Below are positions 59,929-64,000 of a stretch of DNA of 64,000 bases, piece by piece (positions within the stretch are counted from its first letter, which is position 1; every line of letters begins with the position of its first letter). The notes beneath the pieces were generated by a model. The model worked only from the letters and a program-made list of their open reading frames with translations. It did not search any database and was not told the origin of the DNA. The stretch covers positions 1 through 64,000 of the forward strand of contig NZ_KB889687.1 of NCBI RefSeq assembly GCF_000372745.1, in the 5' to 3' direction. The DNA comes from Embleya scabrispora DSM 41855. Lineage in GTDB: Bacteria > Actinomycetota > Actinomycetes > Streptomycetales > Streptomycetaceae. The translations under genes and the position numbers were made by a program.

Positions 59929-61517
59929 GCACCGCCGACCTCGTCGTGCTGGACGCACACGTACCGACGATGGATCGGGACCGACCCGACACCGACGCGA
60001 TCGCCGCGCGGGACGGGCGGATCATCGCCCTCGGCGCCGAGGCGCGGGCGCTGATCGGGCCGCGCACCGAAGTGATCGAGGCCGACGGGGACACCGTCAC
60101 GCCCGGGCTGACCGACTGTCACCAGCACCCGGTGATGGGCGCGGACACCACGCGCGGCGCGAACCTGGTCGGCGCGGTCACCCTGGACGAGGTGTTGCGC
60201 CGGCTCGCCGAACAGGCCGCGCCGTGCCGGCCGGACGACTGGGTGATCGGATACGGCGGTGAGTACGCGGCGTTCGCCGGCCGCGCCATGCACCGCGACC
60301 TGATCGACGCCGCCGTGGGCGGGCGGCCGGCGTTCGTGTGGATGTCGGACAGCCACACCGCGCTGCTCAGCACAGCGGCCCTGCGGCTCGCCGGGCTGAC
60401 CGGGCCGCGCGAATTCGCCGACCGCAGCGAGATCGTCTGCGACGAGCGCGGCCCCACCGGCGAGTTGCACGAGATGACCGCGTGCTTCCTGGGGTATCGG
60501 GCGGTGCCGCCGATGCCGCGCGCCGAACTCCTCTCCCGGGTGGAGGCGTTGTTCGCCGAGCAGAACCGGCACGGGGTCACCGGCGTGCACATCCCGGACG
60601 ACGGGCCGCGCACCGTCGACACCCTGACCGGGTTGGCCGACGAGCGGCGGCTGAGCATGCGGGTCCACCTCGCTCCGTGGTGCCCACCCGGCGACGTGGA
60701 CGACCTCGCGCAGCGGATCAGCGAACTGCGCTCCCTGGACGGCCTGGTCCGACTCGCCGCGGTCAAGTTCTTCGCGGACGGCGCGATCGACGGCGGCGGC
60801 GCGTGGTTGCACGAGCCGGACTGCTGCGGCCAGTCGCACAGCTCGCAGTGGAAGGACTTCGACCGGTACGCCGAGGCGGTCGCCATCGCCGGCCGCGCCG
60901 GGCTGCCCGCCTGGACCCACGCGATCGGTGACCGGGCGGTGGCCCGGGCACTGGACGTGTACACCGAGCACGGCGCGCCGTTCGGCACCCGGCACCGGAT
61001 CGAGCACGCCGAGGTGCTGAGCGACGCCGACGTGCCGCGCTTCGCCGCGCTCGACGTGGTCGCCTCGATGCAGCCGACCCACATGGACTGGTCGCTGCCC
61101 GACGGCTCGGACAACTGGTCCCGGCGGGTCGGCCCGAAGCGTGCCGAACGGGCCTGGCGCTACGCCGACATCCTGGCCGCCGGCGGGCACGTCGCGCTCG
61201 GTTCGGACTGGCCGGTCGCCGCGTTCGACCCGCGGCGCACCTTGGCCGGCGCGCAACTACGGCGCCCGGCGGGCGAGATCGGCCGTGCGGCGTATGGCGC
61301 CTCGGCCGGCATCTCGGCCCGGCGGGCCCTGGCCGGGTACACCACGGAGGCGGCCTACTCGGTCGGCGAGGAGGCGGTGGCCGGCCGGATCGCGGTGGGC
61401 TGCCGCGCCGACCTGACCGTGTTCGGCGGCGACCCGCTCACCTGCCCGCCGGACGACCTGCCGGAACTGCCGGTCACCGCGACGGTCGTGGCCGGACGGG
61501 TCGTACATCGGGCCTGA
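59925..61517 (+). CDS. Metal-dependent amidohydrolase (YtcJ-like)
   Basis: A 530-residue amidohydrolase-superfamily enzyme. The first metal site is TPGLTDCHQHPVMG (HxH near residue 66), later ligands lie in WTHAIGDRAVARAL and RHRIEHAEVLSD, and the terminal Asp is in ALGSDWPVAAFDPRRT. The AVKFFADGAIDGGGAWL segment around residue 280 is typical of YtcJ/NfdA-like enzymes that hydrolyse N-substituted formamides or related amides. GTAAGGAG lies 7 nt before the ATG. Translationally coupled to the permease, so it probably hydrolyses the imported compound. Confidence 0.92.
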   Translation: MSTADLVVLDAHVPTMDRDRPDTDAIAARDGRIIALGAEARALIGPRTEVIEADGDTVTPGLTDCHQHPVMGADTTRGANLVGAVTLDEVLRRLAEQAAPCRPDDWVIGYGGEYAAFAGRAMHRDLIDAAVGGRPAFVWMSDSHTALLSTAALRLAGLTGPREFADRSEIVCDERGPTGELHEMTACFLGYRAVPPMPRAELLSRVEALFAEQNRHGVTGVHIPDDGPRTVDTLTGLADERRLSMRVHLAPWCPPGDVDDLAQRISELRSLDGLVRLAAVKFFADGAIDGGGAWLHEPDCCGQSHSSQWKDFDRYAEAVAIAGRAGLPAWTHAIGDRAVARALDVYTEHGAPFGTRHRIEHAEVLSDADVPRFAALDVVASMQPTHMDWSLPDGSDNWSRRVGPKRAERAWRYADILAAGGHVALGSDWPVAAFDPRRTLAGAQLRRPAGEIGRAAYGASAGISARRALAGYTTEAAYSVGEEAVAGRIAVGCRADLTVFGGDPLTCPPDDLPELPVTATVVAGRVVHRA

Positions 61518-61525
61518 CCGCACAA

Positions 61526-61556
61526 CCGGGACCGCGTCGACTCGGCGCGGTCCCGG
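61526..61556. terminator. Hairpin after amidohydrolase gene
   Basis: Perfect 11-bp stem (CCGGGACCGCG and its complement) with a 9-nt loop, between convergent genes. Related CGGCGCGGTCC direct repeats follow to about 61640. Confidence 0.75.
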
Positions 61557-61646
61557 CGCTGTTCCGGCGCGGTCCGGTGCCGTCCCGGTGGGTCCCGGCG
61601 CATTTCGATGGGCCCCGACGCGGTTTCGTTGCGGCCCCGCGCCGGC

Positions 61647-62306
61647 TCACTCCCCGGCCGTGCGCAGCAGTTCCGGCAGGGCGCGCATGTCGTCGAAGAG
61701 CACCGCACCCGAATCCGCCAACCGCTCCGCCGTGGTCAGCCCACCGATGTAACCGAACGCCCGCATCCCGGCCGCCCGCGCCGCACGCACGCCGTAGGGA
61801 CTGTCCTCGACCACCACGCATCGGGCCGGGTCGGCCCCCATCTCCCGGGCCGCGTGCAGGAACAGATCCGGTGCGGGCTTGCCCTCGGCGACGTCGTTCG
61901 CGCTGAACACCCGGCCTGCGAAGCGGTCGTGCAGCCCGACCAGCTTCAGGTTGCGCTCGACACCCTCGCGCGAGCTGTTCGAGGCCACGCACCAGGGCTC
62001 GGGTATCTCCGCCAACGCGGCGACGACGCCGTCCACGGCGGTCAGTTCGGCGTCGAAGGCGGCCAGGTACAGATGCCGGAACTCCGCGTGCCAGTCCGGG
62101 TCCAACGGGCGGCCCAGGCGCGCCTCGACCAGCGCCGTGTGCTGCTCGCGCGAACAGCCGACGAACCGCTCGATGATCTCGGCCTCGGTGAACGCGCAAC
62201 CCAACGCGCTCATCACCTGCGCGTCCACCCGAACCGCGATCCGCTCGCTGTCCACGAGCACGCCGTCACAATCGAAGATCACCAGATCGAACCCGGTCAG
62301 CGTCAT
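61647..62306 (-). CDS. HAD-family phosphatase (beta-phosphoglucomutase-like)
   Basis: A 219-residue haloacid-dehalogenase-type hydrolase. Motif I is VIFDCDGVLVDSE (Asp12, Asp14), motif II CVASNSSREG, motif III GKPAPDLFLHAA and motif IV VVEDSPYGVRAARAAGM. It resembles the sugar-phosphatase/beta-phosphoglucomutase subgroup with a helical cap (about 20-80). Substrate unassigned. The start is the ATG of MTLTGFDLVIF; the open frame upstream lacks homology. Confidence 0.9.
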   Translation of the reverse strand: MTLTGFDLVIFDCDGVLVDSERIAVRVDAQVMSALGCAFTEAEIIERFVGCSREQHTALVEARLGRPLDPDWHAEFRHLYLAAFDAELTAVDGVVAALAEIPEPWCVASNSSREGVERNLKLVGLHDRFAGRVFSANDVAEGKPAPDLFLHAAREMGADPARCVVVEDSPYGVRAARAAGMRAFGYIGGLTTAERLADSGAVLFDDMRALPELLRTAGE

Positions 62307-62368
62307 ACCCGGCAGCCTACGAGGCCGAGGCCCGACCGCGGGCGGCCGGTTGGCGTGCGCGGTTTCGA

Positions 62369-62869
62369 CTACCCGGCCGACGGCTGCTCCGGAAAGAACC
62401 GCGCGCTCTGGACGTAGGCCATCGCCGCGACGAACTCGGGATCCGCCAGCCGCCGTTCCACCTCCTCGGGGGTGACCTCCTCGACCCGCGACTGGATCCA
62501 CCACAGGTTGCCGAACGGGTCGCGAACCCGCCCGACCCGGTCGCCGAAGAACAGGTGGGTGACCTCGGTGACCGACGTGCCGCCGGCCGCCACCGCGCGG
62601 CGGTGCACCTCGTCGGCGTCCTCGACGTAGAGCCGCAGGAACGCGGGCGGCGCGGGGGTCGAGGGGTCGATGTCGAACATCATCACCATCGCGTCACCGA
62701 TGCGGACCTCGGCGTGTCCGACCCGGCCGTCCGCGCCGACGAACCGGGAGCCCGGCAGCTCCAGGGCGCCGAACGCGACCGTGAGGTAGTCGATCAGGGC
62801 CGCCGTGTCGTGCGACAGGATCCACGGGGTCACGGTGGTGTAGCCGTCGGGAACGGTCTTGACGGTCAT
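62369..62869 (-). CDS. VOC-family protein (PhnB/glyoxalase-like)
   Basis: A 166-residue protein that begins TVTPWILSHDTAALIDYLTVAFGALELPGSRFVGADGRVGHAEVRIGDAMVMMFD, the PhnB-like VOC form, and ends with VRDPFGNLWWIQSRVEEVTPEEVERR. Such proteins are often annotated as glyoxalase or 3-demethylubiquinone methyltransferase-like; activity is unknown. GGAGG lies 8 nt before the ATG. Divergent from the WYL regulator across 160 nt and likely under its control. Confidence 0.9.
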   Translation of the reverse strand: MTVKTVPDGYTTVTPWILSHDTAALIDYLTVAFGALELPGSRFVGADGRVGHAEVRIGDAMVMMFDIDPSTPAPPAFLRLYVEDADEVHRRAVAAGGTSVTEVTHLFFGDRVGRVRDPFGNLWWIQSRVEEVTPEEVERRLADPEFVAAMAYVQSARFFPEQPSAG

Positions 62870-63029
62870 CTCGATGCCTCCGAAGGACGAGCGGGTACAA
62901 GGCGGGGCCCGTCGAGGGGAACCCCGCCGATACGGAAGTCGGGTTGCCACGGTTGCGGCGTCCCGATGTCTTCGACGGTAGAGGCCATATAGGTCGGATC
63001 CTGTCCTGAAGGGCCGGCATCCTCGAACC

Positions 63030-64000
63030 ATGACCGCCGCCACCCCCGCCCGCCTGCTCGGCCTGCTTTCCCTGCTCCAGACTCCGCGCGAGTGGCCGGG
63101 AAGCGAGTTGTCCGCCCGCTTGGGCGTGAGCGCGCGCACCATCCGACGCGACATCGAGCGGCTGCGTGAGCTCGGCTATCCGGTCGAGGCCACCCGGGGC
63201 GCCGACGGCGGCTATCGGCTGGTCGCCGGCACCGCGATGCCGCCGCTGCTGCTCGACGACGAGGAGGCGGTGGCGATCGCGGTCGGCCTGCGGACGGCGG
63301 CCGGCGGTGCCGTGGCCGGGATCGAGGAGGCGTCCGTACGGGCGCTGGCCAAGCTCGAACAGGTGCTGCCCTCCCGGCTGCGCGGGCGGGTGCGGGCGGT
63401 CTCCGGCGCCACCGTGCCGCTGGTGCCGTCCGGCCCGACGGTGGATCCGGAGGCGCTCGCCGTGCTCGCGGGCGCGATCGCCAACCACGAGAAGGTGCGC
63501 TTCGTACACCGCGCGGCCGGCGGCGCGGAGAGTCGGCGCCTGGTCGAGCCGAACCGGCTGGTGTCCGCCGGGCGTCGCTGGTACTTCGTCGCCTGGGATG
63601 TCGACCGCGCCGACTGGCGGACCTTCCGGGTGGACCGGATGCACGAGCCGCGTCCGACCGGCGCCCGGTGCCCGGAGCGGTCCCTGCCGGATCCGGACGC
63701 CGCCGCCTACGTGGAGCGCACGCTGCACACCTCGGCGCCGGTGCATCGGGCCGACGTCACCCTGTACGCGCCGGCCGAGCACGTCGCCGCCCGACTCGGC
63801 GACGCACTGGCCGGCGATGCCGGGCCGGGCGGCCCCCGGTTGCGTGCGCTCGACGCGGGCAGTTGCCGGCTCACCGGCTACGCCGACACGCTCGACTGGC
63901 TCGCCCTTCGCCTGTCCATGCTCGGCTGCGAGTTCGAGGTGCACGAACCACCCGAGTTGCGCGAGCACCTGCGTGCACTGGGCGGCCGGGTCACCCGCGC
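63030..64000 (+). CDS. WYL-domain transcriptional regulator (partial, runs off the right edge)
   Basis: At least 323 codons with no stop before the end of the window. The N-terminal winged helix (residues 1-60, RLLGLLSLLQTPREWPGSELSARLGVSARTIRRDIERLRELGYPV) is DeoR/HTH_11 type. The WYL domain occupies about 140-205, including NRLVSAGRRWYFVAWDVDRADWRTFRVDRM, and a WCX-type C-terminal region follows. WYL regulators bind nucleic-acid-derived or other ligands. The ATG at 63030 begins MTAATPARLLG. Divergent from the VOC gene. Confidence 0.9.
   Translation, partial: MTAATPARLLGLLSLLQTPREWPGSELSARLGVSARTIRRDIERLRELGYPVEATRGADGGYRLVAGTAMPPLLLDDEEAVAIAVGLRTAAGGAVAGIEEASVRALAKLEQVLPSRLRGRVRAVSGATVPLVPSGPTVDPEALAVLAGAIANHEKVRFVHRAAGGAESRRLVEPNRLVSAGRRWYFVAWDVDRADWRTFRVDRMHEPRPTGARCPERSLPDPDAAAYVERTLHTSAPVHRADVTLYAPAEHVAARLGDALAGDAGPGGPRLRALDAGSCRLTGYADTLDWLALRLSMLGCEFEVHEPPELREHLRALGGRVTR

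Noticed and set aside
1-64000. Mobile elements, integrases, tRNA or rRNA genes, attachment sites
   Set aside because: I found no transposase or integrase motif, no cloverleaf-like sequence and no terminal repeats. The region looks like ordinary, accessory-rich chromosome.

Overview
The window is 64 kb of very GC-rich (about 72%), gene-dense actinobacterial chromosome. Several features point to a Streptomyces-type genus (Streptomyces, Kitasatospora, Embleya or a relative): a WhiJ/AbaA-type trio (XRE regulator with a DUF5753-type C-terminus, a DUF397 protein and an anti-sigma-like ATPase), a fused UreA-UreB urease, a SWIM/DUF6493 pair, a DUF5685 protein, TerD, GTG starts and abundant ATGA/GTGA overlaps. 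The sequence alone does not give the species. I see no rRNA, tRNA, CRISPR array, transposase, phage gene or attachment site; the region looks like accessory-rich chromosome. About 55 genes are called. The last one runs off the right edge.

Layout. 0-7.3 kb: a conserved hypothetical gene, an ankyrin-repeat protein, arylamine N-acetyltransferase translationally coupled to an O-methyltransferase, and a SWIM zinc-finger/DUF6493 pair. 7.7-11.3 kb: the WhiJ-type cluster, with the 12-bp palindrome ATGCACGTGCAT repeated in its intergenic DNA, and an internally duplicated membrane protein. 11.5-13.7 kb: two coupled acyl-CoA dehydrogenase subunits. 13.9-18.1 kb: a degenerate (pseudo)kinase fused through a membrane anchor to an extracellular solute-binding domain, followed by a membrane-anchored paralogue of that domain. 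18.3-21.9 kb: a flavohaemoglobin and an FdhF/YdeP-type molybdopterin oxidoreductase.

22-32.7 kb is a surface-polysaccharide locus. A flavoprotein and an ATP-grasp ligase are divergent from each other. A GH16 lipoprotein follows the ligase. A six-gene minus-strand operon (two GT2 transferases, a flippase, a GT2-polytopic fusion, a small membrane protein and a polysaccharide deacetylase) has every junction overlapping by 4 nt. 32.9-41.6 kb is mixed housekeeping: a DUF5685 protein with a cysteine-rich tail, a low-molecular-weight phosphatase, a penicillin-binding protein, acyl-CoA thioesterase II, succinate-semialdehyde dehydrogenase, a VOC protein and a broken LRR gene. 41.8-43.6 kb: TetR, azoreductase and SMR transporter with paired operators. 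43.8-49.1 kb: an FtsX-type ABC exporter with a two-component system. 49.2-53.6 kb: a double TerD protein, a PASTA-like protein, TetR, pterin dehydratase and a membrane protein.

53.6-61.5 kb is a nitrogen-acquisition island: agmatine deiminase, atypical urease (ureC, ureAB) without accessory genes, TetR, an APC permease and an amidohydrolase. Two different strong palindromes lie at its promoters. 61.6-64 kb: a HAD phosphatase and a VOC protein divergent from a WYL regulator.

The points most worth following up are the pseudokinase-solute-binding fusion, the repeated ATGCACGTGCAT palindromes of the WhiJ-type cluster, the nested palindrome touching the ureAB ribosome binding site, and the fully overlapping polysaccharide operon.
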